From NCBI RefSeq assembly GCF_001005825.1, contig NZ_LBHV01000003.1:1-64000 (forward strand): a stretch of DNA of 64,000 nucleotides. Direction: 5' to 3'. This document shows, in pieces, positions 38,479 to 48,100 of this stretch. The position numbers were made by a program, and so were the translations under genes. This stretch comes from Rhizobium sp. LC145. GTDB lineage: Bacteria; Pseudomonadota; Alphaproteobacteria; Rhizobiales; Rhizobiaceae. A model generated the notes under the pieces. That model was not told the DNA's origin and made no database searches. It worked only from the letters and a program-made list of their open reading frames with translations. Each line of letters begins with the position of its first letter. The stretch's first letter is position 1.

Positions 38479-38559
38479 TCACAGTGCGTCGCAGGCGTGT
38501 GTGTAGGCGAGGAACAGGGCGAAGCTGACGACACCCATTCCGATCATGATCACGTCCAT
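38479..38559 (-). CDS. Second KdpF-like 26-residue membrane peptide
   Basis: A 26-codon frame encodes a single hydrophobic helix (MDVIMIGMGVV to ACDAL), 13 bp upstream of kdpF. Its translation signal (AAGGAGCCATCAAA before ATG) is almost identical to that of kdpF, and the helix has a similar pattern of Gly near the start and Tyr-x-x-Ala near the end. It may be a kdpF paralogue or another pump-associated microprotein. The longer open frame to 38688 has no supporting start. Confidence 0.6.
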   Translation of the reverse strand: MDVIMIGMGVVSFALFLAYTHACDAL

Positions 38560-38726
38560 TTTGATGGCTCCTTGCATGGATCGAGTGAACCAGGACCGCT
38601 CCGGAAACGGCGGCATGCCGATGCGGCCGCCGGAGATCCGGCAGCGCTCGTCCTGGATTTCAGCAGGAAACATGGGCCCGAACCGCATAAAGGTTCGAGA
38701 GAGCCCGCATGGGAAAGAAATAAAAA

Positions 38727-38736
38727 TCCTATAGGA
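38727..38736. promoter_or_regulatory. Palindrome upstream of the kdp operon
   Basis: TCCTATAGGA, a perfect 10-bp palindrome in an A/T-rich stretch, lies 168 bp before the first kdp reading frame. It could be a regulator site for kdp, or belong to the 3' end of the neighbouring aminotransferase gene 13 bp away. Confidence 0.3.
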
Positions 38737-38748
38737 ATTTGTGTGGGA

Positions 38749-39843
38749 CTACCCGCCGTAGAAGCCGGTGACCGCGTCCGAGGCAGCGGCGATATCCGCA
38801 GGCAGCCCTTGGGCCCGCAATGCCATGCCATAGGCCAAGACATTTGCGAGCACGATCTCTAGGCGGGCGCGCCGACCAGTGTGATTGAGCCGCACGAGCC
38901 GTCCCGCACCCGGCCCCACGCCCGCCGTCAGCGCAGCCCCGAAGCCGTCCGCCGCTTTCAGCAAACCGTCCATATCCGCGCTTTCCGGCAGCTTCACCGT
39001 CGTGACGAGATGCGAGCCGCGCCCTGCCGCGGCCCAGGGTTCGGCGCCAAGCGCCAGCAGACCGGCGCGGCTTGCCGCCGCTGCCTGCGCATGTCTTGCG
39101 AGGACATTTTCCAACCCCTCCGCCTCGATGCGATCAAGAGCGGCTTCGAGCGCGAAGAACTCCATGGACGAAGGTGTGCCGGGCAGGGCGCCGCGGCCTT
39201 CTTCGATCCAGTCCCTCTGGTCGAGAAGGGAAAGGACTGAATTTCGCGGCGCGCCGTTTCTTGCGACGAATTCCCATGCCTTCCGGCTTACGGAAACGGC
39301 CGAGAGTCCTGCCGGTCCCGCAAGTGATTTCTGTGGGCCGATGACGGCAATGTCGATGCCGAGCGCATCGACATCGAGCGGGTGGCCGCCGATGGAAGCC
39401 ACGGCGTCCACCACGGTGAGGATGCCTCTTTGCCGGGCGAGCGAAAGAATATCTTCCAGCGGATTGAGAATGCCGCTTGCCGATTCCGCATGCACCAGGG
39501 AGAGCACACGTATATCCGGATTGGTCTCCAGGGCCGCCGCAACCGTGGAAGCCTCGATCGGCTTTGCCGGCTCGGCCATGATATCGATGACCGAGGCTTC
39601 GCCTCGCCGCAGCCAGCCCCCGAACCATCCGCCATAGGGGCTGGTGACGATGTTGGCCGCCCTGAGGCCAGGTCTTGCGAGGCTGGCGGCGACGGCCTCC
39701 AGCGCCACGATGGCTTCCGCCTGGATGAGAACCACATCGCTCCCCGTACCGAGAAGCCGGGCGATCCGATCGGCAATGGACGCATAGCGATCTGCCGAAA
39801 AGGCCGGCAGATCGTTCAGGAGGTTCCATAAGTCAGAAGCCAT
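38749..39843 (-). CDS. Class V (alanine-glyoxylate-type) aminotransferase
   Basis: A 364-residue PLP enzyme of fold type I. VDAVASIGGHPLDVDALGID contains the PLP-contacting Asp, IGPQKSLAGPAG the Schiff-base Lys, and LPGTPSSMEFFALEAAL a conserved downstream segment. The start at 39843 overlaps the end of the ATPase gene; 17 more open codons lie inside that gene. It is the last gene of the third importer operon. Family members use alanine, serine or aspartate as amino donor or cleave aminophosphonates, so the imported substrate may be an amino compound. Confidence 0.85.
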   Translation of the reverse strand: MASDLWNLLNDLPAFSADRYASIADRIARLLGTGSDVVLIQAEAIVALEAVAASLARPGLRAANIVTSPYGGWFGGWLRRGEASVIDIMAEPAKPIEASTVAAALETNPDIRVLSLVHAESASGILNPLEDILSLARQRGILTVVDAVASIGGHPLDVDALGIDIAVIGPQKSLAGPAGLSAVSVSRKAWEFVARNGAPRNSVLSLLDQRDWIEEGRGALPGTPSSMEFFALEAALDRIEAEGLENVLARHAQAAAASRAGLLALGAEPWAAAGRGSHLVTTVKLPESADMDGLLKAADGFGAALTAGVGPGAGRLVRLNHTGRRARLEIVLANVLAYGMALRAQGLPADIAAASDAVTGFYGG

Positions 39844-40636
39844 GTTCCGCCTGTCCTTCCTGGCGTGCGATGATGAGACGCGGGACGGCCGCAATCAGGG
39901 CCTTGGCCGCCGGCGAGCTCGGCGCATCGATGATCTGCCGCGGGGGGGCCGTTTCGACGAGCTTGCCGGCATCCATCACCGCGATCCTGTGTGAAACCGC
40001 GCGCAGAACCGCAAGATCATGCGATACGAAGAGATAGGCGATGCCGCGCTCCTCCTGCAATGCGACGAGCAGCTCAAGGATCTTGCCGCGTACGGAAACG
40101 TCGAGGGCGGAAACCGCCTCGTCCAGCACGATCAGGGAAGGATGCGTGGCAATGGCGCGCGCAATCGCCACCCTCTGCCGTTGGCCGCCGGAGAGCTCGC
40201 GGATCGAACGGGCGGAATAGGCCAGCGGCAGACCGACCCGGTCGAGAAGGGAGGCGATCTCACGGGGCCGTTCGCTTTTTGCCACCACATTGTGGATGCG
40301 CAGCGGATCGTCGATCACCGAGGCCACCGTCGCTTGCGGATTGAAGGCGCTGAGCACATCCTGGAATACCATCTGCATGCGCGCGCGCCGCCAGCGCAAC
40401 TCGCGGCCGGAATGTGCAAGCCAATCCTCCCCTTCGAAGCGGATCGATCCCGCATCCGGGTGGATGAGGCGAAGAAGTACGCGGGCCAGCGTCGATTTTC
40501 CGCTGCCGGAAGCGCCGGCAAGGCCGAGTGTCTCGCCGGCTCTCAACGTGAGGGAAACGTCGTCCAGCGCAGCGACCTCTCGATCGCGAGAGAGGAAGCG
40601 TTTCGACAAGTTCTTGATCGTCAGCAGCTCGGTCAT
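39833..40636 (-). CDS. ABC importer ATPase (DppF/OppF type)
   Basis: A 267-residue ATPase. Walker A is GASGSGKST, the signature is LSGGQRQR, Walker B reads VLDEAVSALD instead of the usual DEPTSALD, and the H-loop is FVSHD. It overlaps the next ATPase gene by 4 bp and the aminotransferase gene by 11 bp. It is the second motor subunit of the 39.8-44.9 kb importer. Confidence 0.92.
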   Translation of the reverse strand: MTELLTIKNLSKRFLSRDREVAALDDVSLTLRAGETLGLAGASGSGKSTLARVLLRLIHPDAGSIRFEGEDWLAHSGRELRWRRARMQMVFQDVLSAFNPQATVASVIDDPLRIHNVVAKSERPREIASLLDRVGLPLAYSARSIRELSGGQRQRVAIARAIATHPSLIVLDEAVSALDVSVRGKILELLVALQEERGIAYLFVSHDLAVLRAVSHRIAVMDAGKLVETAPPRQIIDAPSSPAAKALIAAVPRLIIARQEGQAEHGF

Positions 40637-41424
40637 GCGGAGCGCCTTTTCCGGATCAGCGGCGGGCTCCGCAAATCGAGATGGCTTCCGATCAGCATGC
40701 GCGTATAGGCCTCGCGCGGCTCGGCCAGCACCGCCTGCGCCGCCCCCTCTTCCACGATGTCGCCGTCCTTGAAGATCGCAAGCCGGTCCGCAAAGCCGGA
40801 GGCAAGCGCGATATCGTGGGTGATGAAGAGCATCGTCGTGCCGGCCTCAAGCACCAGCTCGTCGAGCAGCTTCACGATCTCGGCCTGCACCACCATGTCG
40901 AGCGCGCTGGTCGCCTCGTCGGCGATCAGGAAGGCCGGCTTGCAGATGACGGCCGCGGCGATCGCCACGCGCTGGCGCTGCCCGCCGGAAAGCTGGTGCG
41001 GAAAGGCCTTCAGCGCCTTTTCCGGCTGCGGGATGCGCACGCGCTCCAGCATCTCCAATGCCCGGGCATAGGCATCCCTCCAGGCGAGGCCGAGATGCCG
41101 AGCCGCACTTTCGGCCACCTGCTCGCCGATCGTCAGCACCGGGTTGAGGCTTGCAGAAGGGTCCTGGAAGACGAAGCCGAGATCGCGGCCGGGTACCGGC
41201 CGTTGCCCCCGCGAGGGCCAGATGATTTCGCCGGCTATGCGCGCGCCACTGGGCAGCAGGCCGGCGAGTGCGCGCGCAAGCGTGCTTTTCCCCGAACCGC
41301 TTTCGCCGATGACGGCGAGCCTCTCGCCTGGCATGATGTCGAGGTCGATATTCTTCAAGGCGAGCGTCTGTTGTCCGGGATAAAGCACCGAAAGCCCGCG
41401 TATCTGGCAAAGCGGCGCGCTCAT
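40633..41424 (-). CDS. ABC importer ATPase (DppD/OppD type)
   Basis: A 263-residue ATPase. Walker A is GESGSGKST, the Q-loop FVFQDPSASLNPV, the signature LSGGQRQR, Walker B LIADEATSALD, and the H-loop FITHD. The start at 41424 overlaps the permease stop by 4 bp; an open extension to 41580 is inside the permease gene and rejected. Confidence 0.92.
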   Translation of the reverse strand: MSAPLCQIRGLSVLYPGQQTLALKNIDLDIMPGERLAVIGESGSGKSTLARALAGLLPSGARIAGEIIWPSRGQRPVPGRDLGFVFQDPSASLNPVLTIGEQVAESAARHLGLAWRDAYARALEMLERVRIPQPEKALKAFPHQLSGGQRQRVAIAAAVICKPAFLIADEATSALDMVVQAEIVKLLDELVLEAGTTMLFITHDIALASGFADRLAIFKDGDIVEEGAAQAVLAEPREAYTRMLIGSHLDLRSPPLIRKRRSA

Positions 41425-42254
41425 CTCATCCGTATCCCATGGCCGGAGATGGCTTTGCTCAAGCCTTCGCTGAACAGATAGACGCCGACGACCGTCACCA
41501 CCAGCGCGATGCCGGGGAAGATCGAGAGCCAGGGCGAGGAACGCAGGACGTTGCGGCCTTCCGCGATCATTGAACCCCAAGTCACGACGTTCGGATCGCC
41601 GAGGCCGAGGAAGGAAAGCGCGGCTTCCGTGAGGATGGCGGAGGCGACGATGATGGCCGCAAGCGCCAGTACCGGCGGCAGGGCATTCGGAAGGATCTCC
41701 TTGAATGCTATTTCGACCGGATGCATGCCGACGACGCGCGCGGAGGCGACGTAATCCTGTTCACGGATCGTCAAAACCTGCGCCCGCGTCAGCCGGGCGG
41801 GATCGGCCCAGGCGCCGAGCGCGATCGCTAGCACGACGACCGGCACGGATGGACCGATGACGCTGACGAAGGCGAGCGCCAGCAGGAAGCTCGGCACGAT
41901 CTGGAAGGCATCGACTACCCGCATCAGCGCCTCGTCCGCCAATCCGCCGGCAAAACCGGCCGCGAGCCCTACACACAACCCGAGCGCCAGCGCCGCCAGT
42001 GCGGCGGCGATCCCCACCGCAAGCGATGTCCGTGTGCCGTGTATGATGCCGGCCAGGACATCGCGTCCGAGCCTGTCGGTGCCGAGCGGAAAGGCTGGAT
42101 CAGTGAAGGGAGCCAGCAGCGGACGGCCGGCAATGCTCAAGGGATCGCCGGGCGAAAGCAGCGGCGCGAGAATGGCCGCAATCGCGAGCACGGTCAGGAT
42201 GAGAAGGCCGCCGATACCTTCGGGCGTGCGCAGAAATCTCCCCGTGACCGTCAT
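41421..42254 (-). CDS. ABC importer permease (DppC/OppC type)
   Basis: A 277-residue permease. It has APLLSPGDP, FPLGTDRLGRDVLAG, a coupling loop near YVASARVVGMHPVEIAFKEI, and LGLGDPNVVTWGSM in place of the more common GAQPPLPEWG. Both ends overlap neighbouring genes by 4 bp, so translation of the operon is tightly coupled. Confidence 0.92.
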   Translation of the reverse strand: MTVTGRFLRTPEGIGGLLILTVLAIAAILAPLLSPGDPLSIAGRPLLAPFTDPAFPLGTDRLGRDVLAGIIHGTRTSLAVGIAAALAALALGLCVGLAAGFAGGLADEALMRVVDAFQIVPSFLLALAFVSVIGPSVPVVVLAIALGAWADPARLTRAQVLTIREQDYVASARVVGMHPVEIAFKEILPNALPPVLALAAIIVASAILTEAALSFLGLGDPNVVTWGSMIAEGRNVLRSSPWLSIFPGIALVVTVVGVYLFSEGLSKAISGHGIRMR

Positions 42255-43240
42255 GTGCCGGCCTCCGAGGAGCCCACGCGCGGGTCGAGCGCGGCATAGA
42301 GAATGTCGGTGAGGAGATTGACGCAGATGACCAGCACGGCGCTAACGAGAATGATCCCCATGAGGAGGGGTGCATCGCGGCCGCTCACCGCCTCCTGCGC
42401 CAGCCGCCCGAAGCCGGGGATCGCGAAGATGCTTTCGATCACCACGCTGCCGCCGAGCATGGCCGCCGATTGCAGGCCCAGCATGGTGACGAGCGGCAGG
42501 AGCGCGTTGCGGGCCACGTGGCGTAGCACGATCCTTGCTCGCGAAAGCCCTTTGGCGCGGGCGAAAAGTACGAAGTCCAGAGGCCAGATCTCCGCCATTC
42601 CTGCCCGCATGACACGCAGGAAGAGCGCGAGATAGATAAGAGAAAGAGCGCCGACCGGCAGCACGAGATGGGCCGCTATGTCGGCCGCCCGTGCAAGGCC
42701 GGTCTTTCCCGAGGCGATGGTTTCGATGCCGGAGGTCGGCAGCCAGCGGAGCTGAACCGCAAAGATTATGCTGAGCACCAGGCCGAGCCAGAAACTCGGA
42801 ATGGCGTAGAGCACCAGCGATCCCGTGGAAAGCAGCCGGTCGCGGAAGCTTTCCGGCCTTGCCCCCGCGAGAATGCCGAGTGCCGAGCCCAGCCCGAAGG
42901 AAAGTGCCGTGGCGCTTCCCATCAGCAGTAACGTGTTGGGCAAGCGTTCGAGAATGAGGTCGAGAACCGGACGGTCGAAAGCGACCGACCAACCGAGATC
43001 GAGCATTGCCAGCGAGGAGAGATAGAGCCAGAGCCGCGCCCACATCGATTGGTCGAGCCCATAGGCCTGCCGCAGCGATTGCGTGAGCGCCGCATCCCCG
43101 CCGCCGATCGACAGCAGATAGGCATCGACCGCATCGCCGGACGCTTGCTCCAAGAGCAGAAAAGTCAACGCCACCACGATCAGCAACACGGGAATGCTGC
43201 TCGATGCGCGGCGCCTGATCAATCGGAGTGCACGCTTCAC
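42251..43240 (-). CDS. ABC importer permease (DppB/OppB type)
   Basis: A 329-residue permease. It has LLEQASGDAVDAYL in place of the MPGDP segment, FLRVMRAGMAEIWPLDFVLFARAKGLSRARIV as coupling region, and LGGSVVIESIFAIPGFGRLAQEAV. It is 43 bp downstream of the binding-protein gene. Confidence 0.92.
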   Translation of the reverse strand: MKRALRLIRRRASSSIPVLLIVVALTFLLLEQASGDAVDAYLLSIGGGDAALTQSLRQAYGLDQSMWARLWLYLSSLAMLDLGWSVAFDRPVLDLILERLPNTLLLMGSATALSFGLGSALGILAGARPESFRDRLLSTGSLVLYAIPSFWLGLVLSIIFAVQLRWLPTSGIETIASGKTGLARAADIAAHLVLPVGALSLIYLALFLRVMRAGMAEIWPLDFVLFARAKGLSRARIVLRHVARNALLPLVTMLGLQSAAMLGGSVVIESIFAIPGFGRLAQEAVSGRDAPLLMGIILVSAVLVICVNLLTDILYAALDPRVGSSEAGT

Positions 43241-43283
43241 GCCCTAAAACGCCTCGGGAAATCGATGCCGGGAGCCGATCCTA

Positions 43284-44894
43284 TCACGATTGCAGGGCCG
43301 TATCCGCCCAGTTCGACACGGCCCAGCGCGGATTGTTCGAAACGTTCAGCACTGTGTCGCGGGCAACGGTGATGAAGCCCCATTCGGCTACGTTGATGAG
43401 CGGCAGGTCGGTAGCCACCAGTCTCTGGAACTCGTTGTAGAGCTTGGTCCGTGCGGTCGCATCCACGGTTTCGGCCGCTTTGCCGATGATCGCGTCGAGT
43501 TCGGCATTGGCATAGCCGCCCTGATTGGAAAAGGGCACACCGGCCGGAATGCCGGACTGCACGAGAATGGTGGTGGAGATCGCCGGATCGCCCCGGAAGA
43601 CAGGCGGAGCGACAGCGAGATCGAAATCATGATCCGTATAGACCGCCTTCTGGTGCGCGGCGGAATCGGCATTGACGAGTTGGGCGTCGATGCCGATCGC
43701 CGCGAGCGCCTGGCGCAGATAATCGCCGAACTGACGCGTCTCGTTGAAATAGGGAGCCGGTCTCAGCTTCAGCGAGAAGCGCGCGCCGTCGCCGGTTTTC
43801 GGATAGCCGGCTTCGTCCAGCAGCGCATTCGCTTTGGCAATGTCGAAATCGTAGGCTGGCACATCGGCGGCATAGAATTCCGGCGCATTCTTCGGCACCG
43901 GGCCGGTCGAGGCAGCAGCGTAACCGAGAAAAATCGTGTCGACGACGAACTGCTTGTCGATCGCATGCGCAATCGCCTGCCGCACCTTGAGATCGGCAAG
44001 TTCCTTGCGCCGGTGATTGATTTCCACGACGAGCTGGTAGGTCAGCGCTTCATAGCCCTTGGAAATGACCTTGATACCCGGCACTTTGGAGATCCGGTCG
44101 AGATCGGTGAGCGGCACGGCCGAGAAGGCGGCGAGGTGGATTTCTTCCGCCTCCAAGGCGGAGCCGGCGGCGGCGCGGTCCGGAAGCACGCGGAAGATCA
44201 CCTCGTCAAGTTTAGGCTCGCCTTCGCCCCAGTAATCGGTGTTGCGCTCCAGCCGGTAATATTCGCCCGGCTTGTATTCTGCGAACTTGAACGGCCCGGT
44301 GCCGACGAGCTTCACATTGGCCGGATTGGTGGCGATGTCCGTGCCTTCATAGAGATGTTTGGGCACGACGCTGCTCACCACCGGCAGCGCATTGCGGATG
44401 AGCTGCAGCGGTGTCGGCTTGGAGAAGCGGAAGACCGCTGTCGTCTCGTCGGGCATATCGACCGCTTCGAGGTTGGCAAAGACGATGCGGCCGAGGTTTT
44501 GCAATGGCTTCCAGATATTGAGGGCGGAGAAGGCGACGTCGGCAGAGGTGAAGGGCTTTCCGTCGTGCCAGGTCACGCCCTCCCTCAGCTTGAAGGTGAC
44601 CGATCGGCCGTCGTCGGATCCTTCCCAGGATGTCGCGAGGCGCGGTTGAAGCCCGTCTTCTCCCTCAAAGGAGGCTTCAGCCAGGGGCTCGATCACCTTG
44701 CTCGCCACGAAGAAGACCCCGTTGGAGGCGACGATCGCCGGATTGAGGTTCTTGGGCTCCGAATCCGCCGCCACGATCAGCCGGCCGCCGCTCGGTACAT
44801 CCTGGGCCATCGCAAGGCGAGGCAGCGCGGTGGAGGCGAGCAGCAGGCCCGTCCCCTTCATCAGCAGGCGGCGCGAGACGGCGAACTGGTTCAT
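43284..44894 (-). CDS. ABC importer binding protein (SBP family 5) with Tat-like signal
   Basis: A 536-residue solute-binding protein. The N-terminus carries SRRLLMKG followed by a hydrophobic stretch ending LAMAQ, which resembles a twin-arginine export signal. Class segments are LATSWEGSDDGRSVTFKLREGVTWHDGKPF, SADVAF, VGTGPFKFAEYKPGEYYRL and NALLDEAGYPKTG. The start at 44894 follows GGAGAAAAAG; the frame is open to 44987. It heads the operon SBP, permease, permease, ATPase, ATPase, aminotransferase. Export in a folded state via Tat is inferred from the motif only. Confidence 0.91.
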   Translation of the reverse strand: MNQFAVSRRLLMKGTGLLLASTALPRLAMAQDVPSGGRLIVAADSEPKNLNPAIVASNGVFFVASKVIEPLAEASFEGEDGLQPRLATSWEGSDDGRSVTFKLREGVTWHDGKPFTSADVAFSALNIWKPLQNLGRIVFANLEAVDMPDETTAVFRFSKPTPLQLIRNALPVVSSVVPKHLYEGTDIATNPANVKLVGTGPFKFAEYKPGEYYRLERNTDYWGEGEPKLDEVIFRVLPDRAAAGSALEAEEIHLAAFSAVPLTDLDRISKVPGIKVISKGYEALTYQLVVEINHRRKELADLKVRQAIAHAIDKQFVVDTIFLGYAAASTGPVPKNAPEFYAADVPAYDFDIAKANALLDEAGYPKTGDGARFSLKLRPAPYFNETRQFGDYLRQALAAIGIDAQLVNADSAAHQKAVYTDHDFDLAVAPPVFRGDPAISTTILVQSGIPAGVPFSNQGGYANAELDAIIGKAAETVDATARTKLYNEFQRLVATDLPLINVAEWGFITVARDTVLNVSNNPRWAVSNWADTALQS

Positions 44895-45054
44895 CTTTTT
44901 CTCCACATGGATTCGGCTCCCCATATTCCGTCCGGAATCCAATTTTCCAAAGCGATGAAATGTCGGAAGCAGTCGGCGGCGAGGCATTTTATTGTGTGCG
45001 TCGCGCGTTGGAGAGTAAAGTCATTCGCTGGTTCAAAGTGAAGCCGGCAAAAAA

Positions 45055-45079
45055 GAAGGCGGGCATTGAGCCCGCCTTC
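45055..45079 (-). terminator. Rho-independent terminator of the RND operon
   Basis: GAAGGCGGGC / GCCCGCCTTC, a perfect 10-bp stem with a 5-base loop, lies 24 bp past the pump stop codon. On the minus strand it is followed by a run of T residues. Confidence 0.9.
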
Positions 45080-45102
45080 AACATTCGAGACCTTCTATGG
45101 TC

Positions 45103-48100
45103 TTATTCCGCCGCGATCTGCCGCACCTCATCCGTGTTCGCATGGGCGGTTTCGGGTACCCGGCCGTGGTTGATCAGCGGCCGGTTGCCGGTGAGCTTGC
45201 GCACCAGTACGTAGAAGACTGGCGTCATGAAGATGCCGAAGAATGTCACCCCGATCATCCCGGAGAACACCGCGACACCCATGGCGGCGCGCATTTCCGC
45301 ACCCGCGCCGGTCGAGATGACCAGCGGCACGACGCCCATGATGAAGGCCATGGAGGTCATGAGGATCGGGCGAAGCCTCAACCGGCTGGCCTCGATGGCC
45401 GCCTGCACCGGCGTTCGGCCTTCGAATTCCAGCTCGCGGGCGAATTCCACGATCAGGATCGCGTTCTTCGCCGAGAGCCCCACCAACACCACAAGTCCAA
45501 TTTGGGTGAAGATGTTGTTGTCTCCGCCAGTCAACCAGACGCCGGTCAATGCCGCCAGCACGCCCATCGGCACGATCATGATGATGGCTATCGGCAGTGT
45601 CAGGCTCTCGTATTGGGCCGCGAGCACGAGGTAGACGAGCAGCAGCGCCAGCGGGAAGACGATGATGCTCGAATTACCGGCGAGGATCTGCTGGTAGGTC
45701 AGGTCCGTCCATTCGAAATCGATGCCGGGCGGCAGCGTTTCGCCGGCGATCCGCTCGATCGCGGCTTCGGCCTGTCCGGAGGAGAAGCCCGGTGCCGGCC
45801 CGCCGTTGATGTCGGCGGCAAGGAAGCCGTTGTAGCGGGTCGTACGCTCCGGCCCGGTTTGGGCGTCTACCTTGAGTAGGGCCGAAAGCGGGATCATCTC
45901 GCCCGACTTCGAACGTACCTTGAGCTGGCCGATATCCTCGGCCCGCGCGCGGAACTGCGCATCCGCCTGTACCCGCACGCTGTAGGTACGGCCGAAGGCG
46001 TTGAAGTCGTTCACGTAGAGCGAGCCCAGATAGATCTGCAGCGTTTCGAAGACATCCGTCACCGAGACGCCGAGCTGCTCGGCCTTGACGCGGTCCACGT
46101 CGGCATAGAGCTGCGGAACGTTGATCTGGAAGCTGGAGAACAGCCCCGCCAGTTCCGGTGCTTGAGAGGCCTTGGCGAGGAACGCCTTGGTGGCCTCGTC
46201 GAGCGCCTGGTTACCGAAGCCGGCGCGGTCCTCGATCTGCATCTTGAAGCCGCCCGTCTGGCCGAGACCGTTGACCGGCGGCGGCGGGAACATGGCGATG
46301 AACGCATCCTGGATGCCGGCATATTTCTGGTTCAGCGCCATGGCGATCGCGCCGCCAGAGAGTTCCGGCGTCTCGCGCTTGTCGAAATCGTCGAGGATCG
46401 CGAAGACGATGCCGGCATTCGAGCCGATGGTGAAGCCGTTGATCGACAGGCCGGGGAAGGCCACGGCATTCGCCACACCAGGCTGTTCGAGCGCGATGTC
46501 GCTCATCTGCTTGATGACCTTTTCGGTGCGGTCGAGCGTCGCGCCGTCGGGCAGCTGTGCGAAACCGATCAGGTACTGCTTGTCCTGCGCCGGCACGAAG
46601 CCTCCGGGCACGGTGGTGAAGACGCTGTAGGTCGCGCCCACCAGCACCAGGTAGATCGCCATGATGATGGTCTTGCGGCCGAGAAGTCCGCCGACGCTGC
46701 GGCCGTAGCCGTTCGAGGCGGCGCCGAACGCGCGGTTGAAGCCCCGGAAGAACCAGCCGAACAGCTTGTCCATGACCCGCGTCAGCCAATCCTTCGGAGC
46801 GTGGTGATCCTTCAGGAGAAGGGCGGCGAGCGCCGGAGAAAGCGTCAGCGAGTTGATGGCCGAGATGACGGTCGAGATCGCGATTGTCAGTGCGAACTGA
46901 CGGTAGAACTGGCCGGACAACCCGGTGATGAAGGCAAGCGGTACGAAGACCGCGACCAGCACCAGCGCGATTGCGATGATCGGGCTCGATACTTCCTGCA
47001 TGGCCCGATAGGTGGCGTTGCGTGGGGTAAGCCCGTTCTCGATATTGCGCTCGACGTTCTCCACCACGACGATCGCATCGTCCACGACGATACCGATCGC
47101 GAGCACGAGCCCGAAGAGCGTCAACGCGTTGATCGAGAAGCCGAAGGCGTACATCACCGCGAAGGTGCCGATAATCGAGACGGGAACCGCGATCAGCGGA
47201 ATGATCGAGGCGCGCCAGGTCTGCAGGAAGAGGATGACGACGAGCACGACGAGGCCGATCGCTTCGAGCAGCGTGTGGAGCACCTTCTCGATGGAAGAGC
47301 GCACGAACTTCGTCGTGTCGTAGACGATCTCGTATTTTACCCCGGCAGGCATGGCGAGCTGCAACTCGTCCATGGTTGCGCGCACGTTGTCGGCAATCTG
47401 CAGCGCGTTCGAGCCGGGAGCCTGCAGGACCGCTACGGCCACAGCCGGCTCGCCGTCGAGCAGCGAACGCAATGTGTAGTCGGCGGCGCCGAGCTCAATG
47501 CGGGCGACGTCCCGAAGGCGGGTCACGGCGCCGTTCTCGTCACTCTTGACGATGATGCTGCCGAATTCCTCGGGCGACTGGAGGCGGCCCTGGGCATTCA
47601 CGTTGAGCTGCAGGTCGACACCGGGAACGCTCGGGGATGCGCCGATGATGCCGGCGGCAGCCTGAACGTTCTGCTCGCGGATGGCGTTGGTGATGTCGCT
47701 GGCGGCTAGCGAGTGTTCGGCCGCCTTCTGCGGGTCGATCCATATGCGCATGGAATAGTCGCCGGCGCCGAAGACCTGCACCTGCCCGACGCCTTCGATC
47801 CGCGCGAGGCGATCCTTGATGTTCAAGGTCGCGTAGTTGCGGAGATAGGTGATGTCGTAGGCATCGGTCGTCGAGACGAGGTTCACCACCATGATGAAGT
47901 CGGGCGAGCTCTTGACCGTGGTGATACCGAGCGCGCGGACTTCGGCCGGCAGGCGAGGCTCTGCCTGGCTGACGCGGTTCTGCACGAGCTGCTGGGCCTT
48001 GTCCGGGTCGGTGCCGAGCTTGAAGGTGACGGTCAGCGTCAGCACGCCGTCCGAGGTCGCCTGGCTGGACATGTAGAGCATGTCCTCGACGCCGTTGATC

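Noticed and set aside
38560..38688. Extension of the 26-residue kdp microprotein to 69 residues
   Set aside because: The upstream codons lack a ribosome binding site and hydrophobic character; the internal ATG has a strong signal copying that of kdpF.
46162..47709. 515-codon plus-strand frame opposite the RND pump
   Set aside because: Antisense shadow of a highly conserved pump gene; the composition is dominated by Asp, Arg and His with no domain.
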